From Lichenostomus cassidix (Eukaryota > Chordata > Aves > Passeriformes > Meliphagidae): DNA of 64,000 nucleotides. Positions 26,901 through 39,694 of this stretch are shown here, piece by piece. The DNA is taken from assembly GCA_008360975.2 (NCBI GenBank), contig CM039182.1:101711443-101775442 (forward strand). Direction: 5' to 3'. A program made the position numbers and the translations under genes. How positions within the stretch are numbered: position 1 is the stretch's first letter; each line of letters starts with the position of its first letter. The notes beneath the pieces are model-generated. The model was not told where the DNA came from. It ran no database searches and saw only the letters and a list, made by a program, of their open reading frames with translations.

Positions 26901-27976
26901 ACTGGTAATCTGTGCTGATAAATATTTAGAATGGTCCTTGGCATGGGGACCAGCACCAGCTATTCACAGCACAAGCAGGAGATTCATGTGGAGCAGGTTA
27001 TCAATCCCAAAACACAGTTTGGGTGCTGCCAGCCACTTCTGAAGTGTAAAAGTGATTAAAATACATATGGCTGCTGATCTGATTAAACCTGGTTTTGTAA
27101 ATAGATTGATACATGCTACTGGACACCAGAGGAACGACTTGGCTGAAATATTGCTAAATGCCTTCTGAGAGGCCTACAGTTGAGATAATCTCTCTGGCTG
27201 TGAACAAAAATTCACACTAAACCACTTTCTAAAAAGAGTTGTGATCCATTGCTAACAGGAAGACTATGAAATGTGCCTCTTTTTGAGCACCCTCCTTCTC
27301 ACCCTTCTCATGAGACTTAATACTTCTGGAGTTAAAGAAAAGAACATTTAGAGCAGTGATTTTTGGCCACATATTCCATGGGTTTTTTTGAGTCAGGCAC
27401 GGATCAAGCTTTACACATGATCCAACAAGTAACACACACTTGAAATCCAGAAATAAAAGCACATCATGTAACACTTGCTGATTACTGACAGTCTTTATAG
27501 TAGAGCATAAGGAGTCACACTGAGACCTCACAAAATCTGACTGCACTTTCTCCCATGTCTCTCCCACCTCATTTGCACACCAGGAAAGCTTTGCCACCAG
27601 GAGTCATCCACCCTCAGTGTTATATCCATTTAATTTATCCACTCATCCCATGTGCTTGTAATCTCTAGTAAATTTAGCTTTTGTTACTGGCAGAATTTAT
27701 GAGCTGGAATTAGTCTACCTTTGTAATAGAGACTAGGTGGATATTTCTATGACAACATGCTATGAACAGTTTTCTGAGGGAATAAAACCCTAAAGTCACT
27801 CCAGCCATTTTGGAAAAGGAGATCAAAAATCCTTGGAAAAATTCCCATAAAACTGTTGAAACTAATACTATTTTTAAGGTCTAATTTTGTGAAGACATTT
27901 GAGCAGTGCATTACCAAGCTTTCTGCTTAGCCTGTGTCCAGTGTTGGACTTGAATTTGGCAGTAAAGATGAAAGCC

Positions 27977-28421
27977 TGCATTGGGTTTACTTGGCAAGGT
28001 TTTGGTAGGAGAGTGGGAGAGGAGTGGGAATGGCTTCTGTTAAAAGCTGCCAGAAGCTTCCAGAATTCTTCCAGGTCTTCCAGCAGCGGCAGCACCAGCT
28101 ACCTCCAAGATGGACCTGCAGCTGGCCAAGCCTATCAGCAACAGTGTGGAGAAAACGGAGAGTGAAGCTGAGCCTGGGCAGGAGGAGGGGGGAAGAGTTA
28201 GGTTTTTTTTCTTATTACCCTACCTGATTTGATTAGTAATAAACCATATTAATTTCATTAAGTAGGGTCTGTTTTGCCTGTGATGGTAATTGGTAATCTC
28301 CCTGTCCTTATCTTGGCCCATGAGCCTTTTGTAGTATTTTCTCTCCCTTGTCCAGTTGAGGAAGGAAATGATAGAGTGGCATTGGTGGCACTGGGCACCC
28401 AGCCAGGGTCAACCTGCCACG
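27977..28421 (+). mobile_element. Solo LTR of an avian endogenous retrovirus, internally deleted
   Basis: The element begins with TG in a TTGGGTTTACTTGGCAAGG-type LTR start. It continues through GGTTTTGGTAGG and GCTGCCAGAAGCTTCC blocks, then the 3' part: ATTTGATTAGTAATAAACC (polyadenylation signal AATAAA near 28240), GTCTGTTTTGCCTGTGATGG, TCCCTGTCCTTATCT, and the terminal CCAGCCAGGGTCAACC block. Exact 5-bp repeats AAGCC flank it (27972-27976 and 28422-28426), the size of target duplication typical of ERVL/ERVK-type integrases. The last two bases are CG rather than CA, an apparent transition. At 445 bases it seems much shorter than the family full length as I remember it, with the middle missing. 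No retroviral genes lie beside it. Confidence 0.85.
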
Positions 28422-28835
28422 AAGCCACAAAAGAATGGTGCCAGAAACTTGGGGCCTTGAGCAGGGAAATGAGGAATGAAGTTCTTGCAAACAGAAAAGT
28501 GACCTGAAATCAAATCTCTCCTATTACAGGAAGGTACTCTGATTTCCTTATAGTTTACAGGATACAGGTGTTTATCTGCTCTGCTTTGAGACTCTTACAT
28601 CCCAAGCATTCTTTAGAATCAAACTGGTAAGTGTGGTCTGAGAAAGACAAGCCAATTTGGGTCCTCCAGGTCTTTTACTTTTTTTTTTTGTTTTCTTTTA
28701 ACCTAATGTAGTCTGAGAACAGCTACTTTGCCCCTTAGCATTACCAAAGTTTTAGTACATCCTTTGTTGTTCAGAACCAATCTGGCAAATGTGCAGGAAG
28801 GAACATGGATGGCAATTTAAGAGTAGAGTATTGTT
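28422..28835. other. Non-coding spacer between LTR and CR1
   Basis: No gene or repeat family recognised. It contains a T-run at about 28679-28689. Confidence 0.5.
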
Positions 28836-29700
28836 GAATCATAAAATAGTTAGGGTTGGAAGGGACCTAAAATATTAACTAGATACAATGCCCCTGCCAT
28901 GGGCAGGGAATCTTCTACTAAATCAGGTTACTCAGAGCCCCATCCAGCCTGTCTTGAACACTTCCAGGGATGGGGAGTCCTCAGCCTCTCTGAGCAATCT
29001 GTTCCAGTGCATCACCACCCTTATACTGAAGAGTTTCTTCTGTATATTTAATATTAACCCACCTTCCTTCAGCTTAAGGCCATTCCCCCTTGTCCTACCA
29101 CTACATGCCCTTGTGAAAAGCCCCTCTCCAGCCTTCCTGTAGACCCCTTTATTTACTGGAAGGGTAGTGTCCCTGAAGCCTTCTATTCTCCAGGCTGAAC
29201 AGTCCTACCTCTCTCAGCCTGTCTTCATAGGAGGGGTTCTTGCCCCGTGATCAACTCAGTGTCCCTCCTCTGAACTTGTTCTGACACACTCTTGTCCTTC
29301 TAATTTTGGGGTCCCCAGAGCTGGATGCAGCACACCGGGTGAGGTCTCACAAGGGCAGAATAGAGAGAAAGAATCACCTCCCTTGACTTGCTTGTCACAA
29401 CTCTTTTGATGCAGCCCAGGATACAATCAGCCTTCCAGGCTGTGAGTGCGCATTGCTAAGTCATATTGAGCTTTTTGCCTACAAACACTCCCAAGTCCTT
29501 CTCCCCAGGGCTAGTCTCAATCCATTCTCAGCCCAGCCTACATCTGTGCTTGTTGCCTGACCCCAGCCCAGGTACAGGACCTTGCACTTGGCCTTGTTGA
29601 ACTTAATGAGATTCATGGAGGCCCACACTCTCTAGCCTGTCAAGATCTCTCTGGAGGGTATCCCTTCCTCCCAGCGTGTCAGCCCCATTCAGTGCCTGAT
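28836..29700 (-). mobile_element. CR1 LINE, reverse strand: ORF2 C-terminal third plus 3' UTR
   Basis: The 3' end at 28836 reads GAATCATAAAATAGTTAGGG then TTGGAAGGGACC, the reverse complement of the CR1 tail, followed by the TGCCCCTGCCATGGGCAGGG block. On the reverse strand near 29615-29555 the translation MNLIKFNKAKCKVLYLGWGQ is the RT thumb region. Downstream come the GLGEKDLGV-like, CTLTAWKADCILGCIK-like and QLWGPQN-like blocks and the region just before the 3' UTR, with frame breaks. It is 5'-truncated near 29700, inside ORF2. Confidence 0.92.
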
Positions 29701-30321
29701 TAGGTGCGTCTTCCATGGATATTAATTTCGTTCAATTCGATCAACTTTTTATTATTTGCTTGCCCATAATCAAATTGTGTGGTCCAGCAGACCCCACATG
29801 CAAATTTGAATGCTCAAATTATTAGGCCCATATAAATTCCTTTGGAACTTCAGCAACTTCAGAGATATACATTTTGATCCCTAAATTACAGAAATGCTCA
29901 TGGGAATCAGTGGGAAAGATGGGAAAGACCAGGACTAAATCCCTGGTACTAGCTTCTTGTCTAGATAGAGAGAGGAGTCTCCTCCAGTCCATGAAAAGTA
30001 ACTTCTTTAGTGAATGAAGCAGGTGCTTGGAAAAATCAAACTAAATTTAGAGGTTGACTAAGACAGCCAGAGCAGGAGCTCTTAGTTACTGGTGCCAAAA
30101 CAGCACAACTCCAACATCCTGCAGTTGACAAAGTTCATGGCATGCAGGGCTGGATTTTGATGTAGGCTGACAATCTCAGAGGTGTCACCCAAATTCTGCA
30201 GATGGTAGCAGTGGTCAGATAGCATCAAATGAAAATTTTCTCTGACATCCATTATTAAATATGCCCACCTCAGCAATGATGCAGTTTGACAATGCATGCC
30301 GATGTTAATAAGCGAGATAAA

Positions 30322-30357
30322 TAGACAGACAGACAGACAGATAGATAGACAGATAGA
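30322..30357. repeat. GACA/GATA tetranucleotide microsatellite
   Basis: About nine tetranucleotide units, first AGAC type then AGAT type, ending in AGATAGAAAAATAGA. Confidence 0.95.
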
Positions 30358-33300
30358 AAAATAGAATTATGGGATGGATAATGTACACTTAAAGGAAACT
30401 GAAAAGCAATGACTATGAGAGCTTTTAATATTAAAGCTGTCACTAGGACGAGCTTTAATTACGGTAAAGCTGAAGTAAGTGTCTAAGTTTGGATGCTGAA
30501 TCAATGCCATCTAGTGGTAGTAGGGTTGGGGTTTTGGTTTGTTTTGGGTTTGTTAATAATTATTTGCTTGGGTTTTTTAATTATTATTTATTTTGGGTTT
30601 TGTTTTATGCTCGTAAAGATCACAGCCAGTTTAACACCATCAAACAGTTCTGCTTAGTAAGTGTCTTTCATGCCTTCATGGAAATTGTCTAAATATTTCT
30701 CAAGTTGAGCAACTAAAAGCCATTGATGTGTAACGACCAAGATGTGCACAAATTCAGAAATATTTACATTTCCATTTGTTCACATAACTGTATCCATCAC
30801 AGACTAAGAGTCTATTCTATTGAAGCCTGCATTGCATTATGACTTTTCCAACACTCCCGGTTTAAAAGAACATCTTTGCTTCGCTATAACCTAAGGTGAT
30901 GGGAACATCAACTGACCAGCACTAACAATCTTGTGTCAGTTTGTCTAACAGAAGGTATTTCCTCTGATGATAAGCCTTACAAAGAGTTGCATTTTCTTAG
31001 CTTTTAATTATGATCATCAAGTTCCCAGGTGTTTGTCATCACACCTGGCCCCTTAGCAATAAATTCTCCTATGTCAACAAGCGCTGACAAGAGCAAGACT
31101 TAACAAGCAGGATTCATTTCAAAGCTTCATAGATAAACAAAGAAGTTCCGAGCCCCCCTGCAGTCATATATCTGTAAAAGAAGCTACTTTGGTGGTCTGT
31201 TGTTTACTTGCAGAGTGCTGCCACTGTTTTTCACAGAAGTCAAATGTTAGAAACAAATGTAGTGTTGTCTCATTACCCCTTGCAGGTTGACTGTGGTGGT
31301 GAGTGTAAATTAGAACATATACACAGTTGTGAGCATGGTACTTTATACTCATAAGACTGGTATGCTAGAAGTGTATCTACTGATCATTTCCCAAACTATA
31401 TTCCTCACTTCAGGATTTGTAGTAGAGTAGACACATTCATAAATGTTTGGTATTCTCTTCAGTGGTATGCAGCTCTCAGGTAATAAATTGCTTCAATTTG
31501 TTCCTAATGTCAGTGCTGATCTACAGTTCATCTGGAAACAGGAACAAAGGACATGAGGGTTGTACTAAAATGTGAAATGGTGGTGTGCTGGGTACCAAAT
31601 TTCTGCAAAGACTGAGTGCCTCAGACACAGCTAAAGGCAACAAAAGTGAAGGCTTTCTGGGCAGGACCTTAAAGCAGCCCAGGGAAAACTGCAGTAAGAG
31701 GACTCTTTGCTCTGTGTTTAGTGTATTGAGTTGTTGGTTTTTTGGATTTTTTTCGGTACATTGTCCTATTTTTATTTTTGTCCTAATTCTTTTTCCCTTA
31801 TGAGCTCCATAAGGCTAGTCAAATTTGCCCTTTTACAGGAAGGCAAATCCAGCCTTGTCTGGTAAATCATACTGATAAATGAGATTGGGCTCTAAGAACT
31901 TGATTGCTGCTTTAAACATTTTCTGCCTGTGAAAAAATCCTCTGGGACTCTATGAAAAGAATCCAACAACACTGGAACTACAAGTCCTTACAACTGCATA
32001 ACTCTGATGCATTTCTATGAACATAAGTGAATGAATCAGAAGTCAAAGAAATTTTGTATAGGCAAAGAATTTTTACGTATATAGTACATGAAAAATCTGT
32101 ACATATAGATGAACATCTGCAACTGATGCTTATCTAGACAGTGTTGAAAGAATTAAGAATTTCTGTGGCCTGTCCTTGCAAACAGGAGAAAATCAGCACT
32201 AAATGAAGAAAAACACTATCAGTGATACATTGCTCGAATTTGATTCTGTCAGGGGCAACTGGAATTGTTGTTACTTTTCAACTAAGTCCATTTTTTGATG
32301 GGATTAGATACCTGGACGTCAGATTAGATTAGAAACCCTCCAAAATTGTCAAAAAGAACTACATCACTGGGCCTGTAGCATCTTCTTTGCATATCTTCTC
32401 AGTTACATCAGCTGGAGCTTCACATGGCCTTGGCCATCCTCTGCTGTCCTCTCTACCTTGCAGTGACCTCCAGCACCCAACACTGGACAGACAAGATGGT
32501 CTCTCACTTTACCTGCAGCAAGTATCACATGTCACAGATGATCCACTAATGGTCAAGAGAATAAAAAGCCCTCACTAGTGGAAATTTTTATCTTGTTAAG
32601 AGAAATCACTAGTCTTGTCACTATCACATTTGCGTTGTCACTAAGCTACAAGAGTTCTAACTGTGTCCTGACTGGTGCACACTTCTGACCACATTAAATT
32701 CTGAAACTAAACTGAAATGGTACAGTCAGTCTATCCAGCTGTAAATTGGACAATGCTGCTTGTTTTCAGCAGCATTGTAACATACACTATTGTGAAGTCA
32801 AGCTTGGCCAAGTGTAGGAAGCAGCTCTGACATTAATGGTCACAAAACAGCCAGGGCTGTGTGGGGCTATTAATTATAACTTCATTTTTGTAGACGGTGG
32901 CTGTGGCAGTTCAAAAGTGAAAACAATAATAATAAAGAAAATCTTGCCCTTGACAAGGTCACATGTGATAACAGCAAACTGAATGTTTTTGGGCTTTGGA
33001 AAAAGATTCCAAAACCTCATGCTGGAATTGTTTGCAATTTCAACAGAGAAGTGAGGGATGATGTGAGGAGCACCCCTGCCATTGGTGACAGTTATTATTA
33101 TCTACTCGGTTAAATAGCACTGGCCTCTTTTGAATATGTTTGAAGATACATTTAATTAGAAAATCCAATGAAATATCCTTCATGCTTTATTAAGAAGCAA
33201 GAACTAGTAGTCACCATTATGAAGAATTTTTTAGTGATGAAAGAAAATGAACATCAAATAAAAGGATAATGAAATGACACTTACTCTTTTCTCCTGTGAG

Positions 33301-33791
33301 TGAATATGGTATTAGAGTTTTACTTCTGCAGAGCCTCTGAACACTCCTGGTATATCTTTGCACTGTGGAGAGCTCATGGCAATTCCTCAAAGAGTTACAT
33401 CATAAGGATATTATAGGGCTGCAGCTGTGTCCTACTTATACAGAGGGTACCCAGAGGCATTTTCTTGTTCCTCTTCTAATTTCCTTGTTCTTAATATTTG
33501 GTGGTTTCTGAAAAGTCCTAAGAAAAATTCCTCCTCTCTGCATATTTAGGTGATTCAACACCTTTGAGAATCTGAACAGAAAATGGTTTTGGTCAAACAC
33601 ATTCTCGTTGTATAAGTTAGTAACAATTGCAGTGACTAATGTTCTGCTGCCATCTTTCTACTAAAGAATCCACTTTTCCTGATGGAACAAAATTCAATCA
33701 GTTTACGATGTTATTACCCTTCTGTTTTCAGTTACTGCTCCAATACTTGCCTTTTCTCACCAGGTTTTTTGAAAGAAATGTCTCTTTTCTT

Positions 33792-33806
33792 AAAAAAAAA
33801 AAAAAA
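33792..33806 (+). repeat. Poly-A run (15 bases)
   Basis: Uninterrupted A-run after CTTTTCTT; no associated retroposed gene recognised. Confidence 0.95.
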
Positions 33807-35727
33807 GTTTAAGCAAGTGGTGGCCAATCAGCCATTTCCAAGACAGAGTATTTTTAAACCACACATTCATATGTCTAGTGGTGTTCTTTTCCTTTCTGTC
33901 AAGTACCAATTTTTCATGTGGAAGACTACTTATCAAGTGCAATGCAGCAAAATTCAATGAAAAAAGGATAGCACTAAAAATGAGTTCCCAAAATGTCCCA
34001 CTGTTCAGGGAATGACTTCCTCTGCAGTGGAATCTCCTTTCCTTTAAAATTGATTCACGTTGTTCCATTTTAGCATCAACCTAACTCCATGATTCAAAAG
34101 CTGACTAGAATCTATGAGGTGGCTTTAGGACAGAAGCATTGAACTGCTGTAATATTTTCTGACAGTAGGTGAGGTGAGTCAAATCTCTTTTACTGCCTGA
34201 AAAATTACTTTTCTTTTGGCAAAAGTGCAGCAGATAGTACATATCTAATTAGAAGACACAAAGACACTGCAGTACATGCTCCTCAGAAAAATATCCTTGG
34301 AAGATATTTTCAAAAGCTGCTCATCAGCTAACTCTCAGTTTTCTGGAAAAGAAATCATGCATCCTTTGATGAGGAATAACAGCCGTATCTCCTCAATGAC
34401 ATTCAAAAATTTAGTGCCATGGGATCAGAATAGTCACGTGTTGTGGACAGGACTTGTTTAGTATGCACGGATATATTCCTGCAGTGAAATTGCATTTCAT
34501 GAATTGCACTGGTACAGCAACCCTCCCCTCAAAACAGATGCTCTCTCTTCCCTCTGCGCAACCACTGACAAAGGGGAGGATAAAATACACTTTTAGACAT
34601 TCACAGCTGTCCATCTCTGTGCCTAATCATCAGCAATTGTGTCACAAAGCTCAGTAGCTCTGGGATTATGCATTTGAAATGAGCTTTAAAATGGAGATTG
34701 CAGGAGTGTGTCAGAGCTCACCCAGTGCCTCTCTTGACAGATTTCCAGATTTCTTCTATGTTCAAGGACTTCAGATAAGGAACCATTCAATATCAGCTTT
34801 ACCTCTAGTTTCTTGCTTCATGAAGAAAGCTGCAACAATTTGCCATGAGGACTATAAATATACATTACCCCCCCTAAAATTGAGTGAGGTTTAATTTCTG
34901 TTCCTATCAATATGGCATCACACAAGTGGACAAGTTTTTTTATTTCACTGAGGTCTTTTCTTTGAGTTATAAATATTTAAATATAATTGAATAGTGTGTC
35001 AGGAAGAAAATTCCAACTACATTGGAAGGATATACTGATTTGTATCTTAAGTGATATGAAGAAGTAGGGAAAATAGGGTCTAGATTATAAAGGTGAGCAA
35101 AAAATCTGAAAAAACAGTGATAACAAGCACATCGGACATTTTAAGCACTTTGCAGAGTCCTACAATTAGAAAAAGCACAATTGTCACAAAAATATGTATG
35201 CTTGCATTGCCTATACATATCTTCAAAGTGAAAAATAACATATTTTTTCAGTAAAGATAAATAAAATCACAATGGCACACTAACTGGTATGCCATAGCCA
35301 CTAAAATGGTAATTATGCTCCCGAATAATTACTCTTACAAACAGAATTTTCAAGGTCCCATAGTCATGGGGAAAGAAAATGAGTTAGAGCCCAGAGTCAA
35401 TGAATAATTGGTGAGATCACTGCAATAAACCACAGCAAGAAGCTAAGAAAACTGGAAACTTGATAGGATCAGAAATTTTAAGAGTAGCCTTAAAGCCTTT
35501 CTACTTTGTACAAAATCAAAAGCAGCAGGAAGAAGAAACAGCAGCCAAAACACAGGAAGTACTGAGCAAGGTGTTTTGAACTACCACAGCAAAAATGGGT
35601 ATTGTCTGCTAACAGTGTTTACTTAGCTATTCACACTTTAAAAGTTCAATTAAAGTAATAAGATCAAAGCAGATGGAAAGTAGTGCAGGAACTGACAAAT
35701 GTTGTTGCATGAACTCTTTGTGCTATG

Positions 35728-35935
35728 TTGGGCCAGTGGCCATCCAGCTTAGCCTGTCTTTAGAAGTGGCCAGCTTATCTGATGCTTCAAGAGAAGGCTA
35801 AGAGACAAAGCAGGCAAAACAGAAGTGATACTGTGGGACAAACTTCCACTTCAGTTTTGTCAAGATGCTGAATGAAACTTTGGAACTTGAGGTTTAGTTA
35901 TAATACTTGTTTTAACATAAAACTACCAATGTCAG
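35728..35935 (+). mobile_element. Ancient amniote retroposon tail (CR1/L3-like), decayed
   Basis: The blocks TTGGGCCAGTGGCCATCCAG, AGAAGTGGCCAGCTTATCTG and ATGCTTCAAGAGAAGGC, then a TGTGGGACAAACTTCC-like block and TTGAGGTTTAGTTATAATAC, occur in the same order as in a widespread old amniote repeat known from turtles and mammals. Divergence is high with several indels. The family name and the orientation convention are uncertain; I place it with CR1/L3-like LINE tails. Confidence 0.5.
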
Positions 35936-37030
35936 TAGCAGGTTAGGAGCTCCAAAGGAGTTGGGTGAACATATGAACTCAGAACCCAGTAGACCAGGAT
36001 TTTTGTTTGTCCCAGCTCTTGCCTGACACATTTCTGACACAGAGATTGGAAAATGTGTGCTCATTCATGCTCCTATGCCCGAATAAAGAGCATCCTGAAG
36101 ATATTTCTAAAAACTGTGCTGTTTCATGCTAAGAATTTTTGGTGATGGCCTATTCACCACTTTCCATGGTTAAGCTGGATGAATATGACACCAGTATTAC
36201 AGATGAGTTTCCATAGCTTCTAGTAGCAGCAGCTGAGCCTTCTCTTCAGCTCCTCAGATGCTTAAAAAGACCTTGTATTTGCTCCTGTACTTAAACACAG
36301 TGGTTACATTTCTTGTGGTCTTCTTGGGCATCTGAATGAACCAAAGTCCTTACGTACTTATTAGAGTGCTGTTTTCCAATTTTGAAATTTCTGCAGTTTC
36401 CATGGTCATCTTGAAACACAAGCTGAGCAGTTTGTAAGTAAATTCCTTATTTTCATGTGACCCTCTCTGTTTAGACAGCTAAAACTTCCCTTCATTGTAG
36501 AGACAGAATCAAGTAGTTACATTCTTATGAGAAATTCTAAGGTCATTACCCAGAACGTCTCACAATCACTGCTTTCTATAACTTCATTTCTCATCTCACA
36601 AGCATTCAGAGTTCCATTTTTTAAAATATCCTACTTAAAGGGTGAAACAGTATTAAAAATCTTATTTCCAATGGAACGAGCTGAGTTTATTTTGGAGTTC
36701 ATACTAAAAAACAGATTTCCAGATTTTTTTCCATTCAACAAGATATGTTATTATAAGAGGACACCTATAAACAACTAAGTTGTTTGATTTTATATTGTCA
36801 TCGCTGTACAGTCCCTTTTCTTGAGCTACAGGCTATCCATTAGGGGGATTGAGAAGAAATTAATCTCTTTGATTATCTAATCTTATTCTAAAGTCTGCAT
36901 ATTTTAGACTATTTTTAGAATTGTAAAGAGCTTGGTGAAATGACTGCCCTAATTTCCAGAGCTGTGTTAGTAAAATGTGAAAATTTAAAAAGTATAATTA
37001 ATTTACATTTGCTTCTAAGTAGTGATGATT

Positions 37031-37138
37031 GAAGAAGGTGATCCTGGCCCTCTCCTCAGCCCTAATGAGACTGTATCCACAGGACTACTGTCTCCAGTTC
37101 TGGACTCCTCTGCACAAGAGAGACATGGAGCTCCTTTT
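37031..37138 (+). mobile_element. CR1 LINE scrap from ORF2 C-terminal region
   Basis: The forward frame reads KKVILALSSALMRLYPQDYC then LQFWTPLHKRDMELL, matching the CR1 ORF2 block that precedes the C-terminus (REVILPL..ALVRPHLEYCVQFWAP..KD...L in family members). Only about 108 bases are recognisable; both ends are lost. The other blocks of the element are not seen within several hundred bases. Confidence 0.75.
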
Positions 37139-39063
37139 GACACAGATAAGATTTTATCATAGGGTCTGTGGTGGAAAATTTCTCATCTTCTTCAGGTTTT
37201 CCCTATTTGGCAGGTAATATAAAATATTTCCATTTTATATAGCACCTACACAGTCATTTAGTAATCAACAATGATCATTCTTTGTAAATAGACACCAAAT
37301 CTAAGGCTGATTTGTGGTAATTTATTCTAACACTGTTGGGCTGAAGATACACATGAGAAGGTATTGTGCTAGTTAAATGTTCCTAAGTAGATATGATAGA
37401 TTTTACTGGAGAGCCTGCAATAAAACCAGATTTGTGACTCATGTTATTTACACAAGATAAACACTATGTAGACTGCAAATATTTAATAATTCTAATTTTA
37501 TTTAGTCTCTCTAGTTTAATAGATTACTTCCTTTTTATCATCCCAGTTAAACTTTGAATGCCAAATAGCCAAGCAGATCAGCAGCTGCTACAACCATAAG
37601 CAGAGCTGAATTTTGATTATTCATAATGTTTTGAAACTAGGGATGAGTCTAAGCAGGTGTGAACCTTCACTTTCTGAGAAATATGCTCTAATCATCAGAG
37701 TTGATTCACTTGACCATGACTATAACTTGATTAGAATCAGAGCAAGGTTACAACCTGTTGTTTAAGCTGGTCACTTGGGAAAGGGAAAATTGAGTTTTAG
37801 TAATTTCTGAAATTTCTACCTAATTTATATACTTTAATGTAACATTAAATCATTCCTGCTGCTGGAAATGTCTCCCATGTTGTTTTTGAAGCCTATTTCT
37901 TTTTGGTAAATCCTTGGGGATATTTTTTATTCCAAATTTGATGGAATTTTTTTCCCTATCAAAGCAGTTCTTTAGCTCCTGTAAATTAGGTTATATTTTG
38001 CAATCAACTTTGATTTACTATCTGCCATTTTGGACATGGAAAAGCAGGATTTCATGCTCATAGCCTCAGTGATGTTCATCAGATGTCAGGTCATTAATAG
38101 CAGCTGGGAAGAAAAAGAACATGCACTGGAAAACAATTTTAAGAATTCTGAAAACTTAAAAAATTTAATCTTGTTGTGACTAGGCTGCATAAGGGGTGAC
38201 AATGATGTATGGTGAAAATGCAGAAGAGGAAGGAAGAACATAGCCAGGAGAAGCAGTGAGTTATGAAGGCATGAATCAATTAACTAACTGATTATCTATT
38301 TGGATATTATAGTATTGTAAATATTGTTTTTCCAGGAAAATGCAATTCTGTAAATAACATTAAAAGGTTTTCGGTGCTTACAGCTTTCTGATGAAATTAC
38401 GGTGCACAAAAAATGTATCCAATTACTAAACTACGTCTGGACGTTCACAGCATGGCACATTAACATCCAGAAAAACTGAGGTCAGAAATGCAAGACAATT
38501 TAATATATGTGGAAACTCCTAGTGTTAATAATCTTCACACATATTGCACCATTTTTTTATTAGTATTATTAGGAAATACCATAATAAAATAGATTTATTT
38601 AACTCAATCCTTTTGTATAAATTATTTTTCATAAATTATTAAAACTCTAGAATCCATATGAGTAATATCTATATAAAAGATCTACAGAATTAAGACTATA
38701 TGTCATCTTCAACAACTAATTCTGGAGCATAATACCAATAAGCATAATAAATAAAGTTTTAATATGTTGAAATAGGGGGTAGATTTTCAAACCAGGAAAG
38801 AACTATTACAGTACAGAACAGTTCACACATTTTTCATTTTAGATGAAAATTTCCTCTAGTGGACCTATATGAATTATATTCTCTTACTTTAGAGAATTTC
38901 TGGTTTCAGATGTTTCATTTAATGAAAAATATTTAAATAGGTCTGCACACACAGTGCATGACTTTTAATTAATTTCCCTAGCAAAAATGTTGAAGAAAAT
39001 TTTCTAACAACTTCCAATTCTTTTAGTTTTCACAAAAGTTGGCAGAAACACTAATTATGAATG

Positions 39064-39694
39064 AGGTCTGGACATGTGAAGGATAAGAAGGTGATGAGGA
39101 GGAGAATTCATGGCTCTACCCAGGGTGGGTGCCAGCTGAGCAGCCTGACTGCCCTTTTTAATACAATAACAGTCTGGATGGTTGAGGGGTGGGCAGCCAA
39201 TGTAATTTACTGTCACTTTAGCAGAGCTTTTGGCACTTTCTTCTCCTGTGGTCTTGTATACAAGTTGAGCTATCACAGCTGGGATGGAGGGCCACCAGGA
39301 TAGTTGGACCTGGAGCACTTGTCCTTTAGGGTGAGTTTGAGGATGTTCTCCTGGTTCAGCTAGGAGATAAGATTTTGGGGGCACCTAGCAGCAGCTCCTG
39401 GTATACACAGGGTTAACCCAGAAAACAAAAGCCAACTCATCAAAGAGGCACATGGTGGGAGGATAAGAGACAACAGGCATAAATGGGAACTAGAGGGGTT
39501 CAGATTGGATTTAAGGAAAGTTTTCAGCCTGAGGAGAGTCAGACTGCCCAGAAAGGCTGTACAGTTTCTGTCCTTGGAGGTTTTCATGGTCCAACTGGAC
39601 AAAGCCCTGGGCAATGTTATTGGATCTCACAGTTGATCCTGCTTTGAATAGGAAACTTCTCAAGGTCCCTTCCTACCACTATAGTCGTGGGATT
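39064..39694 (+). mobile_element. CR1 LINE, forward strand, RT core fused to 3' end by deletion
   Basis: The 5' part encodes a diverged RT segment ending in WAANVIYCHFSRAFGTF and VYKLSYHSWDG (39190-39290). This is palm motif A plus the following KL block, with the leading acidic residue changed to H and the second to G. After about 39300 the sequence jumps to the ORF2 C-terminal and 3' UTR part, including a GLRKVFSLRRVRLPRKAVQF-like block (39510-39560) and a tail CAAGGTCCCTTCCTACCACT near 39661. Thumb and connection segments are missing. It is dead and quite diverged. Confidence 0.82.

Larger units (their letters stand above)
9577..27976. other. 18.4-kb AT-rich stretch without a recognised transposon or gene
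   Basis: I could identify no CR1, LTR or other transposon in this interval, and no host gene. It contains short TA/TG-rich simple sequence (about 13628-13668 and 13805-13819), a purine-rich block (about 21720-22090), a 16-base A-run at 23939-23954, several inverted repeats and one longer open frame, listed separately. Absence of repeats here is by eye; older decayed repeats could be missed. Confidence 0.5.
29701..35727. other. AT-rich non-coding stretch, no gene seen
   Basis: No gene or transposon recognised except the microsatellite at 30322 and a poly-A run at 33792-33806. A GGGTTTT-rich patch at about 30525-30605 is low-complexity sequence. Confidence 0.5.

Noticed and set aside
27229..27597. 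122-codon reverse frame
   Set aside because: No recognisable motif, no splice context and no adjacent coding segments; a frame this long is near the chance range here.
30525..30605. GGGTTTT-rich patch resembling degenerate telomeric repeat
   Set aside because: Units are irregular and T-rich, not TTAGGG; treated as low-complexity sequence.
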